In this document: positions 10,336 to 21,252 of the stretch, piece by piece
Numbering within the stretch: the first letter of the stretch is position 1
How the letters are laid out: every line of letters begins with the position of its first letter
Origin: Agriotes lineatus
Lineage: Eukaryota; Arthropoda; Insecta; Coleoptera; Elateridae
Reading direction: 5' to 3'
Length of the DNA: 64,000 nt
NCBI GenBank assembly: GCA_940337035.1
Contig: CALNHX010002297.1
Location: forward strand, 1-64,000
Program-made: the position numbers and the translations under genes
The notes under the pieces: generated by a model
Seen by the model: the letters and a program-made list of their open reading frames with translations, nothing else
Databases searched by the model: none
What the model was told of the DNA's origin: nothing

Positions 10336-12285
10336 CATTTGTTTAGATTTCCTGTGCCACTTCGTTCTATTTGCCTTCGGGATGTGGACCATCGCAGCAC
10401 TTCCAAAAACTTTTACATTGCTTACATCTGGCTTTTTGCCATGCCACACTTCAAAAGGAGTTTTACTATCCAAGCCTGTTGCAACAGATCTATTTTTTAA
10501 ATAAACAGCTGTATTTACAGCTTCTGCCCAAAACTTCATTTCTAGCTTGGAATCGAACAATAAGCACCTAGCCTTTTCGACGATTGAACGATTCATTCGC
10601 TCCACCAGTCCGTTTTGTTCTGGAGTGTGAGGGTTTGTCGTCTGGTGAACAATGCCATTCTTTTTGAGAAATTGCTCCATTTCTTGGCTGCAGAACTCGC
10701 CTCCATTATCTGATCGCAAGGTTTTTATTTTACATTCTTTCTGGTTCTCAACAAGACTTTTGAATTCCTTGAAACGTTCGATGACTTCAGATTTGTTTTT
10801 TAAAAAATAAACAAAGGTCATTCTGCTGTAGTCATCTTCAAAAAGAAGAAAATATTTCGAACCTCCGATTGATCGGTTCTCCATTGGTCCGCAAACATCA
10901 GTATGCACAACTTCTAGTAATCTGCTAGCCCTAGTGCCCTTATGTTTGAAAGGAAGTCTTGTTTGCTTACCTTCGCAGCACACTGTACATTTCTTCTGCA
11001 TGTTCGTCTCCGCTTTAAACAATATACCTTCAACAATGCCAACCTGCATCTTCCGTAGGTCGTTATAATTAATATGTCCAAGCCTACGATGCCAAACTTC
11101 ACTGCTGACGGCAGCTGAAGATGCTAAAAAACACTGATATTTTTCTTTGACATTTAATTTATATACATTGTTCAACAAATCAGCTGTAGCTACCAACACA
11201 TTGTCTTTATTGTAAATTTTACAACCATTCTTTTCGAACTTCACTGTATTTCCATTCCGAATCAGCTGACTGACTGACAGAAGATTTGTTGTCAAACTGG
11301 GAACACAAACAGCATTACTTATAGTTATATCATAATTATTTTCACCTACTACTGTGACAATGTTTACATTACCCGCGCAAGATACCGATAGTTTTTGATT
11401 ATTGGCAATCACAATTTCATTTAACTCAGTTTTTGTTGTTATGTTCTGTAACCAACTTTTATTAACTGTTAAGTGCACACTCGCTCCTGAATCGACGTAC
11501 CAATCTTGCTTGCTGAATTGTCCACTTAAAAATACCGCACTAAAAGCATTTGAAGTTTTTGTGTCACTTTTATTTGGGCATTTGTTTTTATAGTGACCCA
11601 CTTGTTTACATTTGTAGCACTTGATGATTTTGACATTGTTGACAGTTGCATTTGAACTACCTGCATTTGTAGCATTTGAACTATCCGCATTTCTTGCAGC
11701 TGTATACCTGCCTTTGTTGAACTTCCCGCCAACAAATGCATTTCCTGCATTCCTTACTGGTTCCATGTCCATCAACTTTGTTTTAATGCTGTCGGCCGTT
11801 AAATCAATTCCAGCATGTTCGATCGCCATTATCATTGGTGCATATTTTTCAGGCAAACCTGCCAATAATAACGAACCAATCCATTTGTCGTCTATTTGAA
11901 AGCCTGTGCCTTTTAATTTCTGCGCCGTTTCCATAAGCTGATTAACATACGACTCCATTGAATCACAGTCATCCAACCTGATAGATATTAACGCTCGCAA
12001 CAACCCAATTCTCCTGGAAAAACCGGTGTCAGCAAACAGCTTTTGCAACTTGGTCCACATTTCCTTTGTTGTTGTCGCTTCCTTGATATGCACGTAAAGC
12101 GAGGGATCGATCGTTAAAACCAGTTTCGCCTTTGCTTTTGCGTCTTTGTTCTCGTCTTTTACGTCACCATTAACGCAACCATTTAAGTCATCCAGCACTA
12201 ACATGTTCGTTACCGCGAACGCCCAATCCGCGTAATTTTCCCGGCCTTTTAGCTTCGGAACACTAGCTAACAAATTCATGGCCAT
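10282..12285 (-). CDS. Copia gag-protease-integrase ORF (667 aa)
   Basis: Long uninterrupted polyprotein start. Residues 1-200 are gag (opening KLKGRENYADWAFAV). CYKCKQVGHYKNKC at 223-236 is the CCHC zinc knuckle. WYVDSGAS at 262-269 carries the protease Asp265. WHRRLGHINY with downstream CTVCCEGKQ forms the pre-integrase zinc module. Integrase has HTDVCGPM, RSDNGGEF and PEQNGLVERMN, matching D, D and E of the catalytic triad. The last 18 or so codons (FCRLWGEYQGL onward) are out of frame because of an extra T near 10336; the correct frame continues as the 9570-10335 segment. Gag to integrase could still be made. Confidence 0.93.
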   Translation of the reverse strand: MAMNLLASVPKLKGRENYADWAFAVTNMLVLDDLNGCVNGDVKDENKDAKAKAKLVLTIDPSLYVHIKEATTTKEMWTKLQKLFADTGFSRRIGLLRALISIRLDDCDSMESYVNQLMETAQKLKGTGFQIDDKWIGSLLLAGLPEKYAPMIMAIEHAGIDLTADSIKTKLMDMEPVRNAGNAFVGGKFNKGRYTAARNADSSNATNAGSSNATVNNVKIIKCYKCKQVGHYKNKCPNKSDTKTSNAFSAVFLSGQFSKQDWYVDSGASVHLTVNKSWLQNITTKTELNEIVIANNQKLSVSCAGNVNIVTVVGENNYDITISNAVCVPSLTTNLLSVSQLIRNGNTVKFEKNGCKIYNKDNVLVATADLLNNVYKLNVKEKYQCFLASSAAVSSEVWHRRLGHINYNDLRKMQVGIVEGILFKAETNMQKKCTVCCEGKQTRLPFKHKGTRASRLLEVVHTDVCGPMENRSIGGSKYFLLFEDDYSRMTFVYFLKNKSEVIERFKEFKSLVENQKECKIKTLRSDNGGEFCSQEMEQFLKKNGIVHQTTNPHTPEQNGLVERMNRSIVEKARCLLFDSKLEMKFWAEAVNTAVYLKNRSVATGLDSKTPFEVWHGKKPDVSNVKVFGSAAMVHIPKANRTKWHRKSKQMIFCRLWGEYQGLSSIQS

Positions 12286-12343
12286 ATCCGCGAGTTAATT
12301 AGAACACGTGTTTAATCTGCAAAGCTTCTTTATGAACTCAATT

Positions 12344-12359
12344 GCCTGGGCACATAACC
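12344..12359 (-). promoter_or_regulatory. Copia primer-binding site
   Basis: On the minus strand GGTTATGTGCCCAGGC follows the 5' LTR directly. It matches the start of the Drosophila copia primer site, which pairs with the inner half of initiator tRNA-Met. Confidence 0.75.
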
Positions 12360-12488
12360 TATTGAGCAGAGCGACACGCATGCAAACACGACAACAGTTC
12401 GTCCATAACTAACTTTTATTTCAAACCGGAAATAATACATAGTTTACATAGTTTTTACAGATGGCGCTTGTTTTGATGTAAAGCAACA
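12360..12488 (-). repeat. Copia 5' LTR
   Basis: 129 bp, identical to 9341-9469. Followed on the plus strand by the ATATA duplication. Confidence 0.93.
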
Positions 12489-13115
12489 ATATATGTAAAC
12501 AAATGTTTGCGAAAAATATTGAAAATATACTGGCCAGAGTTAATATCCAACTCTGAGCTGTGGAATATCACAGGACAAGAACAAATCCATATAAGTATTA
12601 AGAGACGCCGATGGAATTGGATTGGGCATACTTTAAGAAAGCCTAACTCGGATATAACAAGACAAGCGCTAGAATACACGGTTAAGGGAAGAAGGAAGAA
12701 GGGCAGACCCAATTTGACATGGAAAAGAAATGTATTAAAAGAATGCAAGGAGATGAAAGTAACCTGGAATGAAGTCAAACAAAAAGCAAAAGATAAAGAC
12801 GCTTGGAAAATCTTTGTGGATTCAATGTGCGCAAACAGTGAAGAAACAACTGAAGAAAATTAAAAGCTAACCACTTAACAAATTAGTTGAAGTTAAATTT
12901 ACGTGAAAAGTGCTACGTCAAAAAGCAATCAGAGTTATAGAAAGTGATACAAATAAATTAAATTAAAGTGAAAGCAAAGTGAATAGTAAAGTTGTGCATT
13001 AGTGCAAGACCGACAACCTTGTACTAATTATTCAAACTGTCTCGAAACGCCGATGGTGACCTATAGTTCTGCGGGACTTAAAGCTCTGATGATGATGATA
13101 ATGATGATGATATTA
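12489..13115 (+). pseudogene. LINE ORF2 C-terminus and 3' UTR, part 2
   Basis: Continuation of the LINE split at 9340. The frame 12489-12863 encodes NKCLRKILKIYWPELISN, then RRRWNWIGHTLRKP, DITRQALEY and GRRKKGRPNLTWKRN, the Lys/Arg-rich C-terminal motif W-I-G-H-T-L-R-K-P of RTE/CR1-type elements, ending in a normal stop. The 3' UTR ends at 13085-13113 in a short (GATGAT)n-type tail, as expected for LINEs with microsatellite tails. Clade not fixed. Confidence 0.8.
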
Positions 13116-13149
13116 AGTGGTAGATGTGTGCGTGCAGAGTCGAATACCT

Positions 13150-13310
13150 TATGATCTTGACCGGCTTGAGGTTCGGACGCTTTTACGAAGGTGTGAAATT
13201 ACCTAAACACATCGTTAAGACTAGCCCGCAAAACTCGCTGTTGTGTTGTTACTGGTAATTTCATTTCTCGGCTTCGCTGGTCGGTCAATTGTGTTGGGTC
13301 ATTAGGTGAC
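13150..13310. repeat. Diverged repeat, second copy of 8855-9000
   Basis: Matches include TGACCGGCTTGAGGTT, AAATTACCTAAACACAT, and GGCTTCGCTGGTCGGTCAATTGTGTT-like text spread over 160 bp. Same orientation as the first copy. Nature unknown. Confidence 0.5.
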
Positions 13311-13511
13311 AGCAGAGTCTGCTAAATTTCCCACATTTAGTGATCTTTTCAAATCTAGTAACTTTTTCTAGTTATTTTATTATTATAATCAAGATCCCTG
13401 TTACCAATTGGTGTAGGGTGTTACAATATTATCTTAACTTAACTAGCTACTTTTTCAGCATAGTTACTATAATCTAAATAAATTGAATTCTTATCTTACA
13501 CTACTTTAGTT

Positions 13512-14870
13512 TTACTGTACACTATATACAAATTTTCGCCACTCTTTTCTCACTTGAGCTATCCCCTTTGCTTCCTGCCATGTTTTGCCCCTTGCCTCCA
13601 GTATCTTCTCTATCATCTTGTCCCACGTCTCCTGTGGCCTTCCTCTGCTTCGTCTCCCTGTGGTCTTAGCTTCCCATATTTGTTTTACCGTTCTGCTTTC
13701 TTCCATTCTTTGGATGTGTCCCCACCAGCTGAGTTGTCGGTTTTCTATGTATACTGTCACTGGGGTTATTTCGAGCTCGTCTCTGATTTGTGTACTTCTT
13801 ATCCTATCTCTGAGTGTTACACCTTTGACTCTTCTCAAGAATTTCATTTCTACTGCTTCCACTTTTCTCTTCATCCTTTTTGACATTACCCAGGATTCGG
13901 ATCCGTATGTCAATATTGGTCTGAATACTGTTTTAAATACACTCAATTTTGTTTCTTGTGACACTTCCCTCTTGCTTATAAAGGACTTGTTCATCGCTTG
14001 GAATAGTTTGTTTGTTTTCTCTATTCTTTCTGTTATGTCTACTTCTTGTTTGCCTTGTTCATCTATTGTCACTCCTAGATAGTTGTATTTTTGTGTTTGT
14101 TCTATGTGTCTGCCATTTATGTTTATTTCTGTGCTGTGTCCTTCTTTGTTTACCACCAGTATTTTTGTTTTCTCCGTGTTTAATTCCATCTTGTTTTCTA
14201 GCAGTATCTTATTCCATACGGTTAGGTTTCTCTGTAGGTTTTCTTCGCTTTCTGTTATAATTACCACGTCGTCTGCAAACGCGCACTCTGATATATATAT
14301 ATATATATTGGTTGTAAGTTTCGATATCCTATATGCATTCTCTTGGATTCTAGTTGGCATTTCCTTATTATTTCATCCATAAAAAGATTAAATAGAATTG
14401 GGTTCATCACCCCTCCCTGTCTCAGTCCTTTCCTCGTTATGAATTCCTTGGAGCTGTTGTTGTTGCTTATGACGTTATTTCTAGTGTTGTTATACAAGCT
14501 TTTAATCACTCTTCTCAGCTTTGGATTTACCCCCCTGTTCTTTAAGCTTTCCCATACTTTTCTTCTTGGAACTTTGTCGAAAGCCTTTTTTAGATCTAGG
14601 AATGCTAGGAATATCTTCTGTGTTATTGTAGTCTTTTGGCTATTATATCTTTGATGGTAAATATGTGGTCTTGAGTACCTCTTCCTGTGCGGAAACCACT
14701 CTGCGCCTCATCCAGTGTCTGTTCTGTTATGCTTCTCAGTCTCGTTTCTATTATCCGCTCGTATACTTTGAGTGGGATACTTAATAGTGTTATGCCTCTG
14801 TAGTTATCACACTGTGACACACTGTCCGCTACTGTTCTTTTTTGTGCGTTGCTTCCACTGCTTGCTTCTT
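13512..14870 (-). pseudogene. RTE-like LINE reverse transcriptase, 5'-truncated and frameshifted
   Basis: Three minus-strand frames join into one reverse transcriptase. Frame one (14820-14623) has NYRGITLLSIPLKVYERII and EAQSGFRTGRGT. Frame two (14509-14320) has GLRQGGVMNPILFNLFMDE. Frame three (14284-13512) has CAFADDVVII (the F/Y-A-D-D active site), NYLGVTID, ILTYGSESW, and the tail LSWWGHIQRMEE and GRRSRGRPQETW. Endonuclease is missing. A (TA)n tract at 14289-14308 has expanded directly in front of the active-site box and breaks the frame. Confidence 0.88.
14289..14308. repeat. (TA)n microsatellite inside LINE
   Basis: Ten TA units between the GLRQGG and FADD blocks of the LINE reverse transcriptase. 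Confidence 0.85.
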
Positions 14871-14960
14871 TTTCTGGTTCATCCTCTCTTTTTACATCAC
14901 TTGTCTTGTATGCTACGCCATTGACTATCAGCGTGTTGTATTTTTTCTAGTAATATATCC

Positions 14961-15043
14961 AATTCTAGTTACTTATTTAAATTTAGGGACTTTTGCTGCT
15001 TTCCCATCCAAATCTAGTAACTTATTTAAATTTAGGGACTTTT
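14961..15043 (+). repeat. Two-copy tandem repeat, about 47 bp
   Basis: TCTAGTTACTTATTTAAATT followed by TAGGGACTTTT occurs at 14964 and, as TCTAGTAACTTATTTAAATT, again at 15012. Confidence 0.75.
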
Positions 15044-15795
15044 CTCTAGTTACATGCACTTTCTTATAGAACATACTGTATGTTGGCACAACTGCGTGTT
15101 AGACAAAGGCAGCACCCATATAAGCCCATGTGTTAAAGAAAGATAGAATTACCTCACAAAATGAGAAGAATGAGATGCTAGAATCCCCCAGCTCCCTCTA
15201 CTCTTAATCTTTCCTTTTTTTCTTTTTCATTCCGATACCTGGGATTACCTGTCCTGTCTTCTCCCCAACTCTTGAGTCTACCAGTACCGACCAGCAACAC
15301 TGGGCCCAGGGGGGGGGGGGGGCAGCTCCTAATCCTGTCCCTAGATCTTGAGATTCCTTTCCGGAACTTGAGCGTCCTTCCTGATCCTGAACTATCCGAA
15401 CCAGAGGTGCTCTGTCCTGGCACGCTCAACTGTCAAACGGAGTAGATCTTCATCCCCTAGCAATCCTGGATTCATAGGAAACGGCATGCTGAACTGTCAG
15501 CCCTGAATCCAAACGTTCTCATAAAAGTGAAACCGCTAGAATTCGATTTTACTTTGGTTGCTGAACTTTCATTGTAAATCGAATTCTTGAGGCTAAAACC
15601 CTCGTTTGGTACTCTGAACTGTGTCGCAGGGTTCACTGTTCAAAGCAAATCTCGACCGAGTGATCCTCAAGCGCAAATACCCGCGCCCAGGAAAATATCA
15701 CTAAGATGTTTTAACTTGCACCGTAATATCTACTAACCTACTTTTAATAATTCACGTAAGAATCCGCAGATACCTAGTGGAACATCCGCTCAGAG

Positions 15796-16686
15796 CAGGG
15801 GCGTCGCTAAACACCTATGATTGAGGGGGGCGATTGCCATGTAAAATCCAACTTATAATTTGAAAAAAACAGCTTTTTTATAGGCACACATTTATTTGTA
15901 TATTGAATATAGGTACTATTATAGGTACATACATATATAATACCTTCATTATTTAATTAGCGAGGAACAAACACAGTACATATACAAAACTAAAAGTGAA
16001 AAATGATATATTTTATATTATATAAATATGTATATTATTATTATTATATTTGGCAATACATTCTTCATAGAATTGATGCCGCTTCTTGGAGCCCTTCTGA
16101 CTTTGTTAGTTGGGTGGTTCGTCACTCCTCTCCACAAATATGTATATAGATATCAAATTACCTACTAATCAATTTTTTATATTACTTACTTTCACGTGCC
16201 ACTATCATAAAAAACAACCAACTCAACCGAAGACAACGAATAACAAAACAATGTATAGAGATAATAGAAACCCTATAAGAAAACATTTTATCAAACCATT
16301 TCGACTTGTGATGCTTGAGAGCCAAACTTGCGACTAGTTGCTTCCGCAGTTAACAATTAACTAGTTGCGACACTTGCGTACGGTACAGCATCGGCACGCG
16401 GTTGTGCATAAGTGGGATTTAAAATTTGTAGCGATAATTCGCATGGCAGTGAGCAGTGTTGCAGATATTATTTTTACTACTAGTGGTTTTAAATTTATCT
16501 GAATGTCGGAAAAACCCATTCATTTATTTCAAAAGAAATATTACGAAAGATAAACCTAATTTTATATAATATGAAAATATCCAACTGATATTATTTTCGT
16601 TGACTGGACAACCAACTAGCCAACTCCGCTAACTATTCGGGGGGGCGTTGCCCCCCCCCCCTGCCCCCCCTTTAGAGACGCCCCTG
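15796..16686. mobile_element. Non-autonomous hAT element, 891 bp
   Basis: Ends CAGGGGCGTCGCTAAA and TTTAGAGACGCCCCTG are inverted. An 8-bp target duplication GCTCAGAG flanks it exactly (15788-15795 and 16687-16694). No transposase frame inside. A run of G then C precedes the right end. Inserted in the LTR fragment. Confidence 0.93.
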
Positions 16687-17189
16687 GCTCAGAGACCTAA
16701 GACACCGCTGCAGTCGTAGGAGAAGCCGCCCGCCAAATATTAGCCCCGGTGCCGGCGCGGTTGAAAACTTTTTCCGCCAGCAGCCAAACATTGCCGACAG
16801 TTCTCGAAATAATTAGTAACATAAAATTACATTTATATGTTACTCTGGGAGTCACGCAGGTATTCCCAAAAGCCCCGCTATCACTTGCTGCAGGAAATTC
16901 CCCACTTAGTAATCCCAGGTATTGTGTAATCTCCATATCTTACGCATATTTCGGCAGAGCGAAGAATGTAAACAAAACGCCGACATCTTGGGCACTGTAT
17001 TTCGTGCAGGACGACGTCACCTGCTGTTGCAGGGACAGGCCACCACCTTTGCACAGTACGCGTTAATTTGGTTGCCGAAGAACCAGAACCAACGAAACAC
17101 CCCCAGAGAAGAACAAGTAATTTTATTATTGTAAAAAATAATTTAACTTCGAATCTCATCTTATTATGTAACCGTAGTTAAAAACAATA

Positions 17190-18926
17190 TATAGTCTATT
17201 TTTTTGCTTTATGATTTAGAGCAGGCTTTGCATTTATATTATTTTAGCAGTGTACAACAGTTTAGTTACAAAATATAACTAATGTCAAAATCCAGATCGC
17301 CGGGATTGTCAAGTTGACACTTCAGCAAATCTTAATAAAATGCCACGAAAAAGCAATATTAGGTAATAGTAAAACCAAAGAGGCTATAAAACACCGTTCT
17401 ACTAATATAAAAGATATCAATGGTAACTTAAGTAAAACAGCCATCATTGGAAGAATTGGTCAAATCTTCGATGTAAGTATTAAGAATTAAACAGATATAA
17501 CATTTCTAACAATTTCTTATAATGCTAGATTTCGATTGCAACACAAAAATCGAAACGAAGCAAAATCACAACTCCAGCAATAACGGAATGATAACATGAA
17601 TAAAGAAAAGGAAGAAGAAAATTTGTAATTTTTTACTTTCGATAATTTATTGCTGTGTGCAAGGGAGGAACTGAATTATACTGGGAGTCGTTTAAAATTA
17701 TACTACACATTAACAAATATGAGATATAAATACAAAATTGTGAATGGAAGAAAATTGTGTGAGAAGAGTCATATCATTTCGAAGGATTGCCTTTTAAACG
17801 AAATATTTACAATTTCGAAATTATAGTGAAAGATGTATATTCATGTTTTTGGATGAAACTTTACCAGGATGTGACTTACTGTTGGACTCGGACAATAATG
17901 ACAGGGGCTATCATAAATGTATCAATGGTGACATTTTTAGTCAATGTTGAAAAACAGTTAATCCCTGCTTTGGCCAAATTGAATGGAAAATGTGTGTTAA
18001 TTATGGATAATGCACCATATAATTCGGTTCTTATCGATAAACCACCCAATTATGGGAGTTTAATTTTACTTTACATATTGACCAAGAGCAATACTAATTG
18101 ACAAAAAACGACATGGGCATGAAATTCTTAGATTACCTCCATACCACTGTCCATACAACCCAATTAAATTGGCATGGAGTTTATGTAAGAACTATTATAA
18201 TAAGGATATAAATTCTCAGCCTCCCTCAAAAGACATAATTGCTAATTTATGGCTTAAATCTCTATCACTGTGTACAGCAAACATATGGAAAAAACGTTGA
18301 ACACTGTGAACTACTAATATAAAGTGACTGGGCAAAGCACATTGTTAAATTGGTGTGGATGATATACCTCTTGTTATTAGGTTGGACGAATCTGATACAG
18401 AATCGGAAGATGAGTTGCATTCCTCTTCTGAATCAGATTCTGGATGATTATCCTGAAGTGTATCCACCTAAATTCTGGTAAATTATATCTCTGAAAATGG
18501 TTCTATCAGAGTATTTTGTATTATCTCTTTATTTTGAAATGCCTGTTATATGTGTAGCATAAATAATAACTTGTACAACACAGTTCTACAAACAAAAATC
18601 ATCAGCAAATTATTAATAATATATTTATTTCTACATTAGTACATAAAAGATAGATGTCTAGAAATTTTATGACGTTTCTGTACAGTTAGATATCAATCAC
18701 GCTTAAATAAACGTACTTAAAATAAAGCAATACCTTATTTAATGTCAATGGTTCAGTAATTTTAGCTCTTATTGAGTATAATAGTGCATATAAGTTAACA
18801 CATTGACAGTTCTAATGGTTTTTGACATAACTAGTGTTTTTTTCCTTTGTCACTAACTACCTACACTATTACAAAAATGCAAATGCAAAGCCTGCTCTGA
18901 ATCATAAAGCAAAAAAACAGACTATA
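17190..18926 (+). mobile_element. Tc1/mariner-type transposon, about 1.74 kb
   Basis: Left TATAGTCTATTTTTTTGC and right GCAAAAAAACAGACTATA are inverted, and both extend into TTTATGATTYAGAGCAGGC and TTTGCATTT (left 17190-17236, right about 18880-18926). TA flanks both. It carries a broken transposase. Inserted in the LTR fragment. Confidence 0.85.
17787..18449 (+). pseudogene. Tc1/mariner-superfamily transposase, broken
   Basis: Plus-strand pieces in different frames follow the order of an IS630/Tc1/mariner transposase. GKCVLIMDNAPYNSV at 17980-18025 carries the second catalytic Asp (MDNAPYHS in relatives). GHEILRLPPYHCPYNPI follows at 18115-18165, the usual LPPYxPDLNPIE block, but the third acidic residue reads K here (NPIKLAW). 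A Ser/Asp/Glu-rich tail (ESDTESEDELHSSSESDSG) ends in a stop at 18449. Several frameshifts and stops. The loss of the third catalytic residue is visible directly. Confidence 0.82.
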
Positions 18927-19486
18927 TGTATCGTAAGTGCAAGGTGTTTTTCCTGATCTTCTATGTATAGATTTGATTTGGTAGAACCAAATATATTTAC
19001 TTCTATATTGCTAGTAAGGTCTGGGAACAGGCGAAAATATTAAGGCATTCTGAACACTACGCGTCTCATGCTCATTCCTGAGACTTCGAACTCATCCTTT
19101 AGAAGCGAATTTTAAACTTGACTACTTCCCCATCCCGCGGACGACGCTGCGCACAGCTCACCAAATGTGCAAAAGAGTTGGTTGTCTGTCTCACTTTCGT
19201 TGTGACCTCTCCACTCTTAGCCGCTAGCAATATAGTACTATTAAATATATGGGTAGAACCCTGCCTCCGACGAGCTTAACCCAAGGTAGAAATTTAATCA
19301 ATGTTTGACGCCCTTCATAGGGATCTAGAAATTGCGTAACGTAACCTAGAGCGTCCTTTGCAGGGACTTTTTCGTGTTGTCACAATATAAAAATTTTTTC
19401 TACTCCACCTTTTCTAGGGCAAAAACCCCTACTGACTGGACTATTTTAGTAACTTACGGAAATCCTCTAGCGGGATGCTCTTCCAG

Positions 19487-19632
19487 CGTTCGGAAAGGTA
19501 CCTCTGACAGATCTGTTTCCTCGAAATCGTTCATTCATCTCACTTCTACCCGCGCCGGTGGCTATTATCGATCTCTTTTTGCGAATGATTTCGAGGAAAC
19601 AGAGCTGTCAGAGGTACCTTTCCGAACGCAGT
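19487..19632. repeat. Palindrome with KpnI-type motif arms
   Basis: Left arm GTTCGGAAAGGTACCTCTGA through CAGATCTGTTTCCTCGAAAT is inverted at 19584-19632. Arms are about 46 bp, loop about 52 bp with CCCGCGCCGGTGGC. The arm motif recurs in the foldback element at 60103-61392. Confidence 0.85.
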
Positions 19633-19990
19633 TTCTAAAGCCTACACATTATCGTTTTTCTGTGACATTCAACCATTGTGATTTCGCCGTCGTTCCGCTT
19701 CTTCAGGCATCTCAAGGCAGTTGGTTTGCGACAAAGCGATTACATATACAGCGCCGCATGTCAAATATGCAGTCAGCTGAGCTTCTTCAGGTAGCAAGTT
19801 AATGTAAATTAGTTTTTCTACAACCACTATAGAAAATAGGATTTTCTGAACTCGTTTCCATAGAAACTAGTGTTGAAAATGATGCTTTGCTAAATTGGGT
19901 GTGGAAAATTTAGATTGCTATTAAAGACTACAGCAATTTATTTGAACATTTATTCTTAAAATTTAAGATAGTAGTAACGAGTAGTAATTA

Positions 19991-21018
19991 TTAATTTTTA
20001 ATATTAAAATTAAACACGCACGACGTACAATTAGTTACATTCAGATTAGGAATGGAATTCAACACATTTTGGTCTGTTGCTTGATTTAGTTGGAACTGAT
20101 TTTGAAGTATTTCAACAGGAATGTCCTCTGCAATATTATTATTATTATAGTAACCAATAACATCAGCTGATCCACTGGAAGTAGACTCAGATTGAGCATT
20201 AGGTCGATAATCGGGTTTGTCAATAATTCTTTTGACATTTTTTATTTTAGTTTGTATAGAGTCTCCTATATATCCCTCGGCCACCGCAGTGGACTTCCAT
20301 CCACCATGCTGTTTTAATGAAAGTATATCTGCCCCGGCATTTACAAGAAGAGCCGCAGAAGTTCTGCGAAAACAGTGCCCTGTATACGCAGATGCTTTGG
20401 GAAGTTTTAAGTGTTCAGCAATACGTTGGGGTATTTTACCAGAAGTATTTATTCCCACCGGTTGAGACGTGCATTTTCCTTTTTTGTAATTTAAAAAAAC
20501 CCTTCTATTTTCTATTGTGGTGGTCGGAGAGAAGCATATTTTTTAAAATACGATAACTAATTTTCCTCGCCATCTGTTACTGTGAAACTACGCGTTATAT
20601 GAGTCTTCGTGTTAAGTATTTTAACAATTAGCAAAGTAGCTTCTACTTGTATATCGTCTACAGTTAAATTAATAAGTTCGTCTCGGCGACAAGCACCAGC
20701 CACCCCCAAAATGAGTGCAACCTGCAACCAATGGGATGATTAAAATATATATAAAATATAATTGTTTTCTATTCATTAAAAATGAATCGTCTAAAGCTTC
20801 AGTAAGAAACTTGCTTATCTCGTTTCTCGTAAAAGTAAGCGATTTTTGCGCCCTGTAACCCACTGATTTACATTTTAACAAAGAAATAAGCTTCGGGAAC
20901 TTTGAGATATCCAAGTGTCGTATTCTCTGATATACCGTCGTCGGGATTTTTAAAGTAGTAATTGCAGGCATGCAGTCTTGGCCGCTTCAGAAACATGTGG
21001 TGGAGTATTAGAAATCAT
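19991..21018 (-). pseudogene. Crypton-like tyrosine recombinase, frameshifted
   Basis: Four minus-strand segments make one tyrosine recombinase. From ATG at 21018: NTPPHVSEAAKTACLQLL; then KSVGYRAQKSLTFTRNEISK and FLTEALDDSFLMN; then, after a likely intron ending in TTGCAG at about 20722, VALILGVAGACRRDEL (first catalytic Arg) and TKTHITRSF; finally KKGKCTSQPVGINTSGK, YTGHCFRRTSA (H-x-x-R), LKQHGGWKSTAVAEGYI (H/W box and catalytic Tyr) and an Asn-rich tail. All R-H-R-W-Y positions survive although frames are broken. Eukaryotic proteins with this GHCFRRTSA/HGGWKS signature occur in Crypton-type elements and in domesticated relatives. Confidence 0.78.
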
Positions 21019-21252
21019 GGCGCTACCATTTTCACCTTCAAATTCGCCTATTTTTAGTTTTTATTGGAAATTCGGCTTAAAAATTGCAGGAAACTCACAA
21101 AACGTCAAATTTAATTTGCGCCGTTTACTAGTCTCCGTAGCAACCGTATAGGTCGCTTCATCAAATTGGGATTAATATAATAGATATTTAGACAAATGTA
21201 GAAATTTTACAATAGAGATAAGTTAAATTTTTCTTGTGGTAGTAGAAAAAAA

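Larger units (their letters stand above)
9341..12488 (-). mobile_element. Copia-type LTR retrotransposon, internally deleted, identical LTRs
   Basis: Complete insertion of 3148 bp with two 129-bp LTRs (9341-9469 and 12360-12488) that are identical by inspection, and a 5-bp target duplication ATATA (9336-9340 and 12489-12493). The element runs on the minus strand: LTR, primer site, gag-pol, polypurine tract, LTR. It interrupts a LINE. Most of the reverse transcriptase and all of RNase H are missing, and one frameshift separates integrase from reverse transcriptase, so it is non-autonomous. Identical LTRs imply a recent insertion, so it was mobilised in trans. Confidence 0.93.
15100..19345 (+). 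mobile_element. Gypsy-type LTR fragment, interrupted by hAT and mariner
   Basis: GC-richer DNA at 15180-15790 aligns with the solo LTR at 49588-50899: shared blocks include AACTGTCAAACGGAGTAG, ACCGCTAGAATTCGATTTTAC and ACTGTCAGCCC. A possible TATA element, CATATAAG, lies at 15118. The LTR appears to continue at 16695-17189 and 18927-19345, where CTTAACCCAAGG and TTTGACGCCCTT match the LTR 3' end. The 5' border is unclear. Insertions: a hAT at 15796 and a mariner at 17190. A poly-G run of about 15 lies near 15310. Confidence 0.6.

Noticed and set aside
13554..14654. Several plus-strand frames of 80-165 codons rich in Leu, Ser and Phe
   Set aside because: Antisense shadows of the LINE reverse transcriptase on the minus strand, which has clear motifs.
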